From NCBI RefSeq assembly GCF_028767185.1, contig NZ_JARACK010000004.1, forward strand, positions 124,001-188,000: a stretch of DNA of 64,000 bases, written 5' to 3'. Below the pieces are notes generated by a model that had not been told where the DNA came from, ran no database searches, and saw only the letters and a program-made list of their open reading frames with translations. The position numbers and the translations under genes are program-made. This document shows positions 9,072-18,026 of the stretch, one piece after another (position 1 is the first letter of the stretch; each line of letters begins with the position of its first letter). This DNA comes from Mangrovimonas aestuarii (GTDB taxonomy: Bacteria > Bacteroidota > Bacteroidia > Flavobacteriales > Flavobacteriaceae).

Positions 9072-10454
9072 ATGAAAACGAAACTTACATTTGCATTTGC
9101 AATATTCTTCATGGGGCTGAGCTTAGGATATGCGCAGCAAGATGAAGAGTGTATGACTAAGCTATCTATATTCCATGAGTATGTAAAAGCTAAAAATTAC
9201 GATGCCGCATACGGACCATGGAAAGATGTTAGGGAAAAATGCCCTAAACTAAATATTGCAACATATTCTGATGGAGAGAAAATCCTTGAGCATAAAATTG
9301 AAAACTCTTCTGGAGCAGAGCAAGTAGCAAACATTAATGATTTGTTGAAGCTTTACGATCAGCGTTTGGAAAACTTCCCAGACAAAACAAAAAAAGGAGA
9401 GTTGTTGGGAGATAAAGCCCAATTAATGTACGATTATAAGAAGGAACTTGGTTTGAGCGATATGGATGTTTATAATGCATTCGATAAAGCATTTACAGTA
9501 GACAAGGCTACTTTTAACAACCCTAAAGGGCTATACACATATTTTTCTTTAATGGTAGATCTTTACGATGCTAAAGAAAAGTCCGCTCAGGATTTGTTTG
9601 ACAAATATGATGATGTTACAGAGAAGGTAGAGTCTGAAGTTGGTAATTACTCTGAAGATTTAAATAAACTTATAGCTAAAGAAGAAGCGAACACTCCTTT
9701 AAGTTCTAAAGAGGAAAAGTATAAGCGTTATTACGAAAGTTACTTGACAAATTATGATAAGATTTCGGCTGGTATTGATAAAAAATTAGGAGACCGTGCT
9801 AATTGCGAAAACTTAATTCCTTTGTATACTAAAAACTTTGAGGCTAATAAAACCAATGCGCAATGGTTACAGCGTGCTGCTGGAAAAATGTCTGAGAAGG
9901 ATTGTACTAGTGATCCGTTGTTCTTTAAGTTAGTACATGCTTACCACGAATTGAGTCCTTCTGCAAATTCGGCTTACTATTTAGGGATTTTAAAGGATAA
10001 GGAAGGTGATTCGAATGGAGCGCTTAAGTATTACGAGCAAGCTTTAAGTTTAGAAAAGGATAATTTCAAAAAAGCGAAGCTTAACGAAAAAATCGGAAAC
10101 AAGTTAAAGGCAAAAGGAAGCTATGCAAAAGCAAGAGAGTATTACAGACAATCATTGAAGTTAAATCCTTCAAATGGACGTCCTCACTTGAATATTGCAG
10201 CTATGTATGCTAGTAGTGCCAACAATTGTGGCGATACTACCTTCAACAAACGTGCAGTATATTGGTTGGCTGCAGATGAAGCTAAAAAAGCAGGAAAAGT
10301 AGATCCTACTCTAAAAAGTGCCGCTCAACAAAGTGTTGCAAGCTATATGGCTAAGGCGCCTCAAAAAGGAGATATTTTCAGCCAAGGTAATCAAGGACAA
10401 TCTATAAAAATAAATTGTTGGATTGGTACTACGATCACAGTTCCTAATCTATAA
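9072..10454 (+). CDS. periplasmic tetratricopeptide-repeat protein
   Basis: 460 residues from ATG 9072, chosen because it directly gives a signal peptide (MKTKLTFAFAIFFMGLSLGYAQ). An in-frame GTG/ATG reading begins earlier at 9012 but would overlap the previous gene and lack a signal at its start. TPR-like helices are visible near residues 330-420 (SAYYLGILKDKEGD, ALKYYEQALSLEKDNFKKA, AREYYRQSLKLNPSNGRPH). The earlier half is helical and acidic. It overlaps the lptC start by one base (TAATG), so it belongs to the coaX-lptC operon. Such proteins act as assembly or scaffold factors; the specific role is unknown. Confidence 0.8.
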   Translation: MKTKLTFAFAIFFMGLSLGYAQQDEECMTKLSIFHEYVKAKNYDAAYGPWKDVREKCPKLNIATYSDGEKILEHKIENSSGAEQVANINDLLKLYDQRLENFPDKTKKGELLGDKAQLMYDYKKELGLSDMDVYNAFDKAFTVDKATFNNPKGLYTYFSLMVDLYDAKEKSAQDLFDKYDDVTEKVESEVGNYSEDLNKLIAKEEANTPLSSKEEKYKRYYESYLTNYDKISAGIDKKLGDRANCENLIPLYTKNFEANKTNAQWLQRAAGKMSEKDCTSDPLFFKLVHAYHELSPSANSAYYLGILKDKEGDSNGALKYYEQALSLEKDNFKKAKLNEKIGNKLKAKGSYAKAREYYRQSLKLNPSNGRPHLNIAAMYASSANNCGDTTFNKRAVYWLAADEAKKAGKVDPTLKSAAQQSVASYMAKAPQKGDIFSQGNQGQSIKINCWIGTTITVPNL

Positions 10455-11005
10455 TGAAAACAAGTTTACATACATTACAATTCATGGTCATAGCAATAGC
10501 TGTGACCATGTTTTTTTCTTGTGAAAGTAACTTTGAGAACGTAAAGAAAATTGGGGTTTCCGAAAATGCACCCATTGGAGTTGCAAAAGAGATTGACCTC
10601 AAGTATACCGATTCCGGTAAAGTCAAAGCCAATTTGATTAGTCCTAAGATGCTGGACTTCAGCAATAGGGATTTTGCATTTACAGAATTTCCGGAAGGTG
10701 TTCATTTGGACCTGTTCGATGATAACAATAATAAAAGTACGGTTGTTTCAGATTATGCTGTAGTTTACGATGCAACTGGATTAATAGATCTTCAGGGACA
10801 TGTGGTGCTTGCCACTCACGAAAAAGATACTTTACACGCTAAACAATTGTTTTACGACCAAAATAGAGAGTGGTTGTTTACCAATGAAGACGTAACCTTT
10901 AGAAAAGGATCTGACCTAATTAACGGAAAGGGTTTCGATTCTGATACTAAATTCAGTCAGGCAGAAGTACTGGAGATTGATGGGGTGATTACTCTCGAAG
11001 AATAA
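10454..11005 (+). CDS. lptC: LPS export protein LptC (lipoprotein form)
   Basis: 183 residues with a lipoprotein signal (hydrophobic stretch ending FFSC, C23). The body has the beta-jellyroll pattern of the LptC/OstA family: IDLKYTDSGKVKANLISPKM, FPEGVHLDLFD, VSDYAVVYDATGLIDLQG, LHAKQLFYDQNREWLFTN. LptC receives lipopolysaccharide from the LptB2FG ABC transporter at the inner membrane and passes it to LptA. In Bacteroidota it is commonly a lipoprotein instead of having the single membrane helix of the E. coli protein. The start overlaps the stop of the TPR gene by one base. Confidence 0.85.
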   Translation: MKTSLHTLQFMVIAIAVTMFFSCESNFENVKKIGVSENAPIGVAKEIDLKYTDSGKVKANLISPKMLDFSNRDFAFTEFPEGVHLDLFDDNNNKSTVVSDYAVVYDATGLIDLQGHVVLATHEKDTLHAKQLFYDQNREWLFTNEDVTFRKGSDLINGKGFDSDTKFSQAEVLEIDGVITLEE

Positions 11006-11049
11006 ATTACTATCTTTAACATAAAATTTTACCTTAAGAAAGAATAAAC

Positions 11050-11235
11050 ATGAGATTCTTTAAGTTTTTTCAATACGCTTATATTGTTTTTGCAGCCTTA
11101 TTTACCTGGGATGCCATTTCTAACTGGAACGATCAGAGAAATAGAGCGTATATGTCGTTGTTATTAGCTGCTACAGCTGTATTTATGTTCTTCTTCAGGA
11201 AGAAATTCAATAAACGTTTCGATAAGGATCGTTAA
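11050..11235 (+). CDS. small two-helix membrane protein, unknown
   Basis: 61 residues: hydrophobic helix about 8-24 (YAYIVFAALFTWDAI), polar turn with WNDQRNRAY, second helix about 35-50 (LLLAATAVFMFFF), then a strongly basic tail (RKKFNKRFDKDR). No known domain. It lies between lptC and a CorC-type protein and is 5 bases from the latter, so it is probably co-transcribed. This position recurs in related genomes as far as I recall, which supports it as a real gene. Confidence 0.75.
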   Translation: MRFFKFFQYAYIVFAALFTWDAISNWNDQRNRAYMSLLLAATAVFMFFFRKKFNKRFDKDR

Positions 11236-11240
11236 TCTGC

Positions 11241-12530
11241 ATGAGTGGAGAAGGAATTATTATAATTACATCATTATTACTGTCCGCTTTTTTTTCAGGG
11301 ATGGAAATAGCCTACGTTTCGGCTAATAAAATCCATATCGAAATTGAAAAAAAACAGCAAGGCATTCTTGCCAAAGTATTAGGTAGTCTTACAGCAAAAC
11401 CATCTAAATTTATTGCAACCATGCTAATTGGGAATAATATTGCCTTGGTTGTTTATGGATTTTATATGGGTGATGTGCTTATGGAATGGTTTCAGGGACT
11501 ATTGCCAACTTCAAGCGGTTTCATTAACTACCTGCTTACAGATTTAAGCCTACTGTCGCAAACTGTTATTTCTACATTGGTTATTTTAATTACAGCAGAG
11601 TTCCTTCCAAAAGTATTTTTTCAGATATACTCAAATTATCTTTTAAAGCTATTGGCAATTCCAGCATATATATTTTATGTGCTGTTCACCTTTATTTCTG
11701 ATTTCGTTATTTGGATCTCTGATGTGGTTTTGAAACGTTTCTTTAAAACCGAAGGCGACCAAGTTCAATTAGCGTTTACAAAAGTAGAGTTGGGAAACTA
11801 TATTAGTGAGCAGATGGAATCTGTTGAAGATCATGAAGAAGTGGATTCTGAGATTCAAATATTTCAAAATGCATTGGAGTTTTCGGAAGTTAAGGCAAGG
11901 GAGGTGATGGTGCCTCGCACCGAGATTATTGCCGTAGAGCTTAACGATAGTATTAAGGCTATTAACACACTATTTACAGATACAGGTTGCTCTAAAATAT
12001 TGGTGTATAATGATACAGTTGATGATATTTTGGGTTATGTGCATTCTTTCGAGTTATTCAAAAAACCAAAAACGATTAAGTCAATTTTAATGCCTGTTGA
12101 GTTTGTTCCAGAAACCATGCTTATAAAAGACATTCTTAATGTACTGATAAAAAAACGCAAGAGTATGGCTGTGGTTTTGGATGAATACGGAGGAACTTCG
12201 GGTATAATGACAGTAGAAGATATCGTAGAGGAACTTTTTGGTGAAATAGAGGATGAACATGACACGGTAGTTAAGATCGAGGAGCAATTAATCGATGGAA
12301 CGTATAAATTTTCAGCTAGACTGGAAGTAGATTATCTCAACGAAACCTATAAACTAAACCTGCCCGAAAGTGAAAACTACGAAACTTTGGGGGGGTTAAT
12401 TGTTAACCATACAGAAGAGATTCCTCAACAAAATGAAATAGTGCGTATAGGTACGTTTCAGTTCACTATTTTAGAGGTTTCTAATACCAAAATAGATTTG
12501 GTTGCATTAAAACTATTACAGGAAGATTAA
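11241..12530 (+). CDS. DUF21/CNNM-CBS-CorC family membrane protein (hemolysin-related)
   Basis: 429 residues. Domains in order: DUF21 transmembrane part (about 1-180; opening AFFSGMEIAYVSANK with several helices), two CBS domains (about 205-325; VMVPRTEIIAVE and ILGYVHSFE, MAVVLDEYGGTSGIMTVEDI), and a CorC/HlyC C-terminal domain (about 340-429). The family is linked to magnesium/divalent-ion export or resistance; despite the name there is no direct evidence of hemolysis. It is a paralogue of GldE, but the context (lptC side, no gldD) does not support calling it gldE. Confidence 0.88.
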   Translation: MSGEGIIIITSLLLSAFFSGMEIAYVSANKIHIEIEKKQQGILAKVLGSLTAKPSKFIATMLIGNNIALVVYGFYMGDVLMEWFQGLLPTSSGFINYLLTDLSLLSQTVISTLVILITAEFLPKVFFQIYSNYLLKLLAIPAYIFYVLFTFISDFVIWISDVVLKRFFKTEGDQVQLAFTKVELGNYISEQMESVEDHEEVDSEIQIFQNALEFSEVKAREVMVPRTEIIAVELNDSIKAINTLFTDTGCSKILVYNDTVDDILGYVHSFELFKKPKTIKSILMPVEFVPETMLIKDILNVLIKKRKSMAVVLDEYGGTSGIMTVEDIVEELFGEIEDEHDTVVKIEEQLIDGTYKFSARLEVDYLNETYKLNLPESENYETLGGLIVNHTEEIPQQNEIVRIGTFQFTILEVSNTKIDLVALKLLQED

Positions 12531-12567
12531 ATTGTTTTCTTCACCTTCGAATTAAGCGTATATCTGC

Positions 12568-12598
12568 TTTTATTATTAAATAGAAAATGCTATTTTCG
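12568..12598 (+). promoter_or_regulatory. candidate promoter of the ppiD-like gene
   Basis: A -7-like element TATTTTCG (12591-12598) lies 31 bases before the ATG, with TTTT (12568-12571) 19 bases upstream. This is close to the Bacteroidota TTTG-N19-TAnnTTTG pattern, with one mismatch in each half. Confidence 0.4.
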
Positions 12599-12628
12599 CG
12601 CACTATGTTTCATAAAATTTAACAAGAA

Positions 12629-14755
12629 ATGGCAGTTTTAAATAAGATTAGACAGCGTTCGGTGTTTTTGATTGCGATTATCGCTTTAGCGTTATTCTCA
12701 TTCATTTTGATGGATTTATTCAAGAATACTGATGCTTTTGCAGCAAAGTCGCATAACATTGTTGCTACAATCAACGGGAAAGATATTTCTCGTGAGGATT
12801 TTTTGCGTAAGGTAGAGGCTATGCAGCGTCAATTGGGGCCTAGTGCAACAAGTACTCAGGCAATGAATCGTGTTTGGGATCAAGAGGTTCGCGAAGCTGT
12901 AATGCAAACGCAATATGATGAATTAGGTTTTAGTGTAGAAAAAGACCAAATGCGCGATATTCTTAAGAACGCACTTTCAAATAACCCAGATTTCCAAAAC
13001 GAAGCAGGTTTGTTCGATGAGAACAAAATGAATGAATACATCGCTAATCTAAAAGAAACTTCGGCTATTTCTTATCAGCAATGGATCGATTACGAAAACA
13101 GGTTGGCTGTAAATGGTCTTCAGCAAGATTATTACAATATGGTTAAAGCCGGTATGACTGGAACTTTAGCAGAAGGTGAGTTAGAGCATAAACTTGAGGG
13201 CGATAAAGTAGATATTCGCTATGTACAAGTTCCTTATGCTACTATTGCCGATACAACTGTAGAAGTGAGCAAAGCTGAGATTACAAACTATATCAATGCA
13301 CACGCAAAGCAATTTGAAGTAGAAGAGTCGAGAGATATACAATTTGTGGAGTTTAAGGAAACGCCTTCTGTTGAGGATGAGAACGCCATTAAAGATGAAT
13401 TGGCTGCAATGTTGAAGGATCGTGTTGAATTTAACGAAACAACTAAAACAAACGATACTATTTCTGCTTTTGGAAAGGTGACCGATAATGCTGAATTCAT
13501 AAATACAAATTCAGATATTAAATTTAACGATGCGTTCGTATTCAAATCGGACTTACCTACTGCCGTAGCCGATGATATCTATAACCTTAATGAAGGAGAG
13601 GTTTTTGGTCCTTATAAAGATGCCGGATACTTTAAGATCACGAAAATGATTGCTGTTAAGCAATTGCCAGATTCTGTAAAGGCAAGACACATTTTAATAC
13701 CATTTGCTGGTGCTAATGGTGCTGGGCCGGATGTTATACAAACAGAAGCTGAAGCTCAAAAAACAGCAGACAGTGTTTTAGCTGTTGTTAAAGCCGATAG
13801 CTCTAAGTTTGAAGGGTTGGTTAAAGAATTATCTTCAGATCAGGGTAGTGTTGAAAACGGAGGTCGTTACGATTGGTTTACATATAATACTATGGTGCCT
13901 GAATTTAGAGATTTCTGTTTTGAAGGAAAAACAGGAGATATGGGTGTTGTAAAAACTGTGTTTGGATTCCATATTATTGAAATCGAAGGACAAAAAGATA
14001 CTCAGAAAGCTGTTAAAGTTGGTACTATAGCTAGAGAGATTGAAGCATCAGAAGCGACTATCGATAAGGTATTTAGAGACGCTTCTAAATTTGAGGTTGC
14101 TATTGCAGACAAAAACTTCGAAGAAGTTGCTAAGGAAGGTAACTATACTGTGCGTCCAGTGAAAGGGATTGAGGTTTTACAAGAGAACATTCCTGGATTG
14201 AACAGTCAGCGTCAAATTGTACGTTGGGCATTCAACGAAGAAACAACTGTAGGAGACAACAAGCGCTTTAATATTCCTGGAGGATATGTTATCGCTCAGC
14301 TTACAGCTAAAAACGAAGCAGGGTTAATGTCAGTAGAGGAGGCTTCTGCTGCAGCAATTCCAGCTATCCGTAAAGAGAAAAAAGCAGACATAATCAAAAA
14401 TAGAATTTCTGCTACTACTTTAGATGCATTGGCAAGTGCCGAAGGGCAAAATGTGAGAAGTGCATCTGCTATCAATATGAAAAACCCAACTATTTCTGGA
14501 GCAGGTAAAGAACCTTTAGTTGTTGGAACTGCGTTTGGATTGAAAGAAGGACAAACTTCAGGGTTGATTGCTGGAGAGAAAGGTGTTTATATGGTAGAGA
14601 CTATTAAGATTACACCAGCAGTTAAGTTAGAGAACTATCAATCTTTCGCTAACCAAGTTGGTCAACGTAAGATGAACTCAGTAAATACAAAGCTTTACAA
14701 TGCTTTAAAAGATGCTGCTGAAATCGACGACAACAGAGCTAAGACAGTTCAGTAG
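12629..14755 (+). CDS. ppiD: PpiD/SurA-type peptidyl-prolyl isomerase, membrane anchored
   Basis: 708 residues. One N-terminal membrane helix (about 11-30, SVFLIAIIALALFSFILMDLF) without a cleavage site, then a SurA-N-like chaperone region (about 40-250), a parvulin rotamase domain (about 348-450; KARHILIPF, DQGSVENGGRYDWFTYNTMVPEF, VKTVFGFHIIEI), and a further rotamase-like or chaperone tail. This is the layout of PpiD, a periplasmic foldase anchored in the inner membrane that helps newly secreted proteins fold. Single gene with its own candidate promoter and a terminator just behind it. Confidence 0.88.
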   Translation: MAVLNKIRQRSVFLIAIIALALFSFILMDLFKNTDAFAAKSHNIVATINGKDISREDFLRKVEAMQRQLGPSATSTQAMNRVWDQEVREAVMQTQYDELGFSVEKDQMRDILKNALSNNPDFQNEAGLFDENKMNEYIANLKETSAISYQQWIDYENRLAVNGLQQDYYNMVKAGMTGTLAEGELEHKLEGDKVDIRYVQVPYATIADTTVEVSKAEITNYINAHAKQFEVEESRDIQFVEFKETPSVEDENAIKDELAAMLKDRVEFNETTKTNDTISAFGKVTDNAEFINTNSDIKFNDAFVFKSDLPTAVADDIYNLNEGEVFGPYKDAGYFKITKMIAVKQLPDSVKARHILIPFAGANGAGPDVIQTEAEAQKTADSVLAVVKADSSKFEGLVKELSSDQGSVENGGRYDWFTYNTMVPEFRDFCFEGKTGDMGVVKTVFGFHIIEIEGQKDTQKAVKVGTIAREIEASEATIDKVFRDASKFEVAIADKNFEEVAKEGNYTVRPVKGIEVLQENIPGLNSQRQIVRWAFNEETTVGDNKRFNIPGGYVIAQLTAKNEAGLMSVEEASAAAIPAIRKEKKADIIKNRISATTLDALASAEGQNVRSASAINMKNPTISGAGKEPLVVGTAFGLKEGQTSGLIAGEKGVYMVETIKITPAVKLENYQSFANQVGQRKMNSVNTKLYNALKDAAEIDDNRAKTVQ

Positions 14756-15079
14756 TCTAAAGAGTAAATAAATTGAAAAGAAAGCCCCATTCGAAAGAAA
14801 GGGGCTTTCTTTTTTTGTGTGTATGTGGTTATTGAATTATTAGCTTACATTTTTTTTGATTTAATATTTATTTGTAATTCCTTGATAATCTATAATATTC
14901 GATTAACTGCGTAGGAATATATTTCTAAAAAACGTACATTTAAAGAAAGCAATTTTCTGCTTCTTTATCAGTCTGTTGCAATAGCTCTAGAGCAACAGTG
15001 TATTTATGCCTCCTTAATGGTTTTCTATTGTCAATTAATAGCCGAATGAGTTAACCACATAACCTAAAATACACGAATT
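14756..15079. other. 324-bp intergenic region
   Basis: Holds the ppiD terminator. Further on, CTGTTGC (14973-14979) and GCAACAG (14992-14998) enclose a 10-bp palindrome GCTCTAGAGC (14984-14993), which shares bases with the right arm, so the two pairings are mutually exclusive. No coding frame or promoter stands out. Confidence 0.5.
14779..14816 (+). terminator. intrinsic terminator after ppiD
   Basis: AGAAAGCCCC (14779-14788), 12-base loop, GGGGCTTTCT (14801-14810), then a run of T to 14816. Confidence 0.92.
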
Positions 15080-15598
15080 ATGAAACTTTTTACTTTAATT
15101 GCCCTTTTCTTTTGTACCTCTCTCTTTGCTCAAGAAACAAGCAAAGACGATGTGTTTTTGCGCATGTACGATTTGGATGGAAATAAAATTGCTAAAGGCT
15201 ATTTAGTGTCCGTTCACGATACTATAGTTGCTTTAGAATACAAAAAGGAATTAATAAAGATTCCTATATCTAAAATAGATATGATTAAAACCAGACGCTC
15301 TCCAGGGCACAGTGCTTTAATAGGGGCAGCTATGGGGGGTATTGGGTTTGGTGTTTTTGGGGCCGCCCAAGCTGATGAAACACTAGGTAAAGGGAACAGT
15401 TCTCTGGAAGGTGCTGGGATTGGCTTATTAGCAGGGGCTGCTGGAGGAGCGTTGGTAGGAGGTGCTACAGGGCTCTTTTCTAAAGCAAAAACATATGAGG
15501 TAAATGGGAATATGGAAAAGTTTCAGGATTTCCTGTTTAACATTAAACCTGTAACAGGTGATTTAAATGTAGCAGAGGTGGACAACACTGATAAGTAA
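15080..15598 (+). CDS. secreted glycine-zipper protein, unknown
   Basis: 172 residues with a signal peptide (MKLFTLIALFFCTSLFAQ). After a short beta-rich part (residues about 24-75, including IPISKIDMIKTRRSPG) come two glycine-rich hydrophobic stretches, GAAMGGIGFGVFGAA and AGIGLLAGAAGGALVGGA, with small residues spaced as in glycine-zipper membrane segments. The C-terminal third is polar. The layout suggests a periplasmic protein that inserts in or packs against a membrane. No specific family is recognised. It stands alone and is convergent with the isoprenoid genes. Confidence 0.7.
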   Translation: MKLFTLIALFFCTSLFAQETSKDDVFLRMYDLDGNKIAKGYLVSVHDTIVALEYKKELIKIPISKIDMIKTRRSPGHSALIGAAMGGIGFGVFGAAQADETLGKGNSSLEGAGIGLLAGAAGGALVGGATGLFSKAKTYEVNGNMEKFQDFLFNIKPVTGDLNVAEVDNTDK

Positions 15599-15614
15599 AT
15601 TGGGCACTTGTTTT

Positions 15615-16526
15615 CTATTTCAGAATCATTTCCTTAAAAGGTAAAACTGTGTGGAAGCCTTTTGCTTCAAAGTATGCTTTTGGATTGCTTTCAGATGCTG
15701 CTAAGATAAAATCGCCACCCCAAGCCCCAAGACTTTTAATACTGCCGTTAAAGTCAGGGAAAAGACTTTCTTTAACTGGTGTTTGTTTGGTAATGCTGCC
15801 AATAATGTTCTCGTGTTCTTCCATTAGCATTTGAAACTCAGGTAAAGTTTTGCATGATAGCATGTCCAAAGTAATGGTGTTGATTACTTTAATAAAGTTG
15901 TCAATCTTTCCTTTTGCTTCTTTATAATGGCTTATTCCTTCCCTGCTATTTTGTTTCTGGTTAAGGTGGACAAAATAGAGCTTGTCTTTAAATTCAGGGT
16001 TAAAACCTACTTCTTTAACAATGGGGGTTTTGTCTAATTGGTAGGTAATTCCCTTATTGTGACTGGCGCAAGCAATGTCGTAACCGCTACCACCGAAAGT
16101 CAAAGCCAATAATTTATAGGGGTCTATATTTGCCCATTGAGCCAAATTGTTAATTAGGGTAGACGACGACCCAAGCCCCCAGTCTCTAGGAAAATCCAAA
16201 GTAGTTGTTATTTCAGATCCTTTTCCAGTTTTGAATAGTTCAGAGTTAAGTTTGGAAATAGTATGCAGTATGGAAACAAGCCTTCTGTCTGTTTCATTTT
16301 TTAGTTGCTTGTCATCTTTTTCAAGGATAGTTTTAAATGGAAATTCTACTTCTATCCAAGGATTGCCTTCGTGGTCTAAACTTTTCCAGATAATACATTC
16401 GGAGTCATTTGAAGTAACTTCCATAGTCTGCCCAAACGATGTGGGAAGTGCCAATGACAAAGCGCCATCAAGCACTACATATTCTCCGCTGATTAAAAGT
16501 TTACCGTTACTGTAGAACTTCTGCAT
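15615..16526 (-). CDS. GHMP kinase (mevalonate-pathway type, GYDIA family)
   Basis: 303 residues from the ATG at 16526, chosen because the product then opens MQKFYSNGKLLISGEYVVLD, the normal start of this family. An upstream ATG at 16556 only reads through the end of the preceding gene in another frame. The ATP-binding motif GLGSSST is at residues 117-123, and GGSGYDIACAS at 145-155 names the subfamily. GHMP kinases phosphorylate small metabolites such as mevalonate or phosphomevalonate. Its place 4 bases behind HMG-CoA reductase makes a mevalonate-pathway step likely, but which substrate cannot be read from sequence. Confidence 0.85.
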   Translation of the reverse strand: MQKFYSNGKLLISGEYVVLDGALSLALPTSFGQTMEVTSNDSECIIWKSLDHEGNPWIEVEFPFKTILEKDDKQLKNETDRRLVSILHTISKLNSELFKTGKGSEITTTLDFPRDWGLGSSSTLINNLAQWANIDPYKLLALTFGGSGYDIACASHNKGITYQLDKTPIVKEVGFNPEFKDKLYFVHLNQKQNSREGISHYKEAKGKIDNFIKVINTITLDMLSCKTLPEFQMLMEEHENIIGSITKQTPVKESLFPDFNGSIKSLGAWGGDFILAASESNPKAYFEAKGFHTVLPFKEMILK

Positions 16527-16530
16527 GCCT

Positions 16531-17853
16531 TTATTTTTGAGTGCGAAGTTCATCAATAGCTTTTACTACTGCACTATGCGTTACTGGGTGGGTTTTAAAG
16601 TGGGTAACAAGCTTTTCTTTTTCATCTTCGTTGGCTTCAAACTGATTGAGAATATTCATCAAGTGCATTTTCATGTGCCCTTTCTGAATACCTGTGGTCG
16701 TTAGTGAGCGTAGTGCTGCAAAGTTTTGAGCTAATCCGGCTACTGCAACGATTTGCATTAATTCTTTGGCACTTGGTTTGTGGAGCATTTCCAGTGCTAA
16801 TTTCACCAGTGGGTGAAGACTGGTAAGCCCTCCTACGGTTCCCAATGCAAGAGGGATTTCTATCCAAAACTTGAAAATACCATTTTCAACAGAGGCATGC
16901 GTAAGACTGCTGTAGCGACCGTTTCTGGCAGCATAGGCATGAACTCCAGCTTCTACAGCTCTAAAGTCATTACCTGTTGCTAGTACAACCGCATCAATAC
17001 CGTTCATGATTCCTTTGTTATGGGTCACGGCGCGATAGGGTTCTACTTCTGCTATTTTAACAGCTTGAACAAATTTATTGGCAAACTCTTCAGGGGAAAT
17101 GCCTTGGTCTTCGTTCAGATCTTCTACTTTACAACTTACTTCGGCACGAACTAAACAGTCAGGAACATAATTGGAAAGGATGCTCATCACTACATTAATG
17201 TCCTTTTCAGTTTCAGAAAAATCAGAATGAAAAGCAGCTTCATCTTTAAGCGTTTTGGCAAATTGTTCTAAACATGAGTTGATGAAGTTGGCGCCCATGG
17301 CATCCAAAGTCTCAAATGTGGCATGGAGCTGGTAGTAATTCTGGATGTCATCTGTCTTATCGCGTAATTCAATATCCAAAATACCACCACCACGTTTTTC
17401 CATGTTCGTGGTTATTGATTTGGCATCTTCGAAAAACTTGGGCTTAACTTGTGTGAAAAATGATTTCAGTTTATTGGCATCACCATTATATTTAAAATGC
17501 ACCTGACCTATTTTGGTAGTGGAGATCACTTCAGTTTTAAATCCACCACGATCCAACCAAAACTTTGCCGCTTTACTCGCTGCAGCTACTACCGAACTTT
17601 CTTCGATAGCCATTGGGATAGTGTAAAGAGTATCGTTGATCAAGAAGTTTGGAGCAACACCCAAAGGCAAATAGTAATTGGTGATGGTGTTCTCTATAAA
17701 CTCATCGTGTAGCTGCTGTAATTTTTCGTTGGTATTCCAATACTGTTTGAGTACCTGTTTTGCATCTTCGCTATGTGAAAAATATGTGTCTACAATCCAA
17801 TCTATTTTTTTTGATTTGGATAGTTTTGAAAAGCCCGAAATAGTCTTGCTCAT
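16531..17853 (-). CDS. hydroxymethylglutaryl-CoA reductase, class II type
   Basis: 440 residues. The sequence has the class II bacterial HMG-CoA reductase pattern: IEESSVVAAASKAAKFW early, the catalytic lysine segment THNKGIMNGIDAV, ATGNDFRAVEAGVHAYAAR for cofactor and substrate, LGTVGGLTSLHP, and a late HMKMHL histidine region. The enzyme interconverts HMG-CoA and mevalonate. Together with the following GHMP kinase it supports a mevalonate route to isoprenoids rather than a purely catabolic role, a route known from flavobacteria. Cofactor preference (NADH or NADPH) cannot be assigned. It is divergent from the dipeptidyl peptidase gene. Confidence 0.93.
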   Translation of the reverse strand: MSKTISGFSKLSKSKKIDWIVDTYFSHSEDAKQVLKQYWNTNEKLQQLHDEFIENTITNYYLPLGVAPNFLINDTLYTIPMAIEESSVVAAASKAAKFWLDRGGFKTEVISTTKIGQVHFKYNGDANKLKSFFTQVKPKFFEDAKSITTNMEKRGGGILDIELRDKTDDIQNYYQLHATFETLDAMGANFINSCLEQFAKTLKDEAAFHSDFSETEKDINVVMSILSNYVPDCLVRAEVSCKVEDLNEDQGISPEEFANKFVQAVKIAEVEPYRAVTHNKGIMNGIDAVVLATGNDFRAVEAGVHAYAARNGRYSSLTHASVENGIFKFWIEIPLALGTVGGLTSLHPLVKLALEMLHKPSAKELMQIVAVAGLAQNFAALRSLTTTGIQKGHMKMHLMNILNQFEANEDEKEKLVTHFKTHPVTHSAVVKAIDELRTQK

Positions 17854-18026
17854 TACCTTATTTTGTTATTGACTACAAAGATAATATTCCTATATTTATT
17901 TTTAAGGTAGTCTTAACAGTTATGCTTATTTCTGTGTTAATAGTTAGGCTTATGTCCATATTTTTTAGTAAACTTGACATCGTTTTGCCAAAAGGTAAGT
18001 ATTAACTTATTTTTAAATCTTTATAC

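Noticed and set aside
11241-12530. Calling the DUF21/CBS/CorC protein GldE
   Set aside because: GldE belongs to the same family, but gldD is not adjacent and this position next to lptC is that of the general paralogue.
16527-16556. Upstream ATG for the GHMP kinase
   Set aside because: It only reads the end of the HMG-CoA reductase gene in a shifted frame; the family start is MQKFYSNGKL at 16526.
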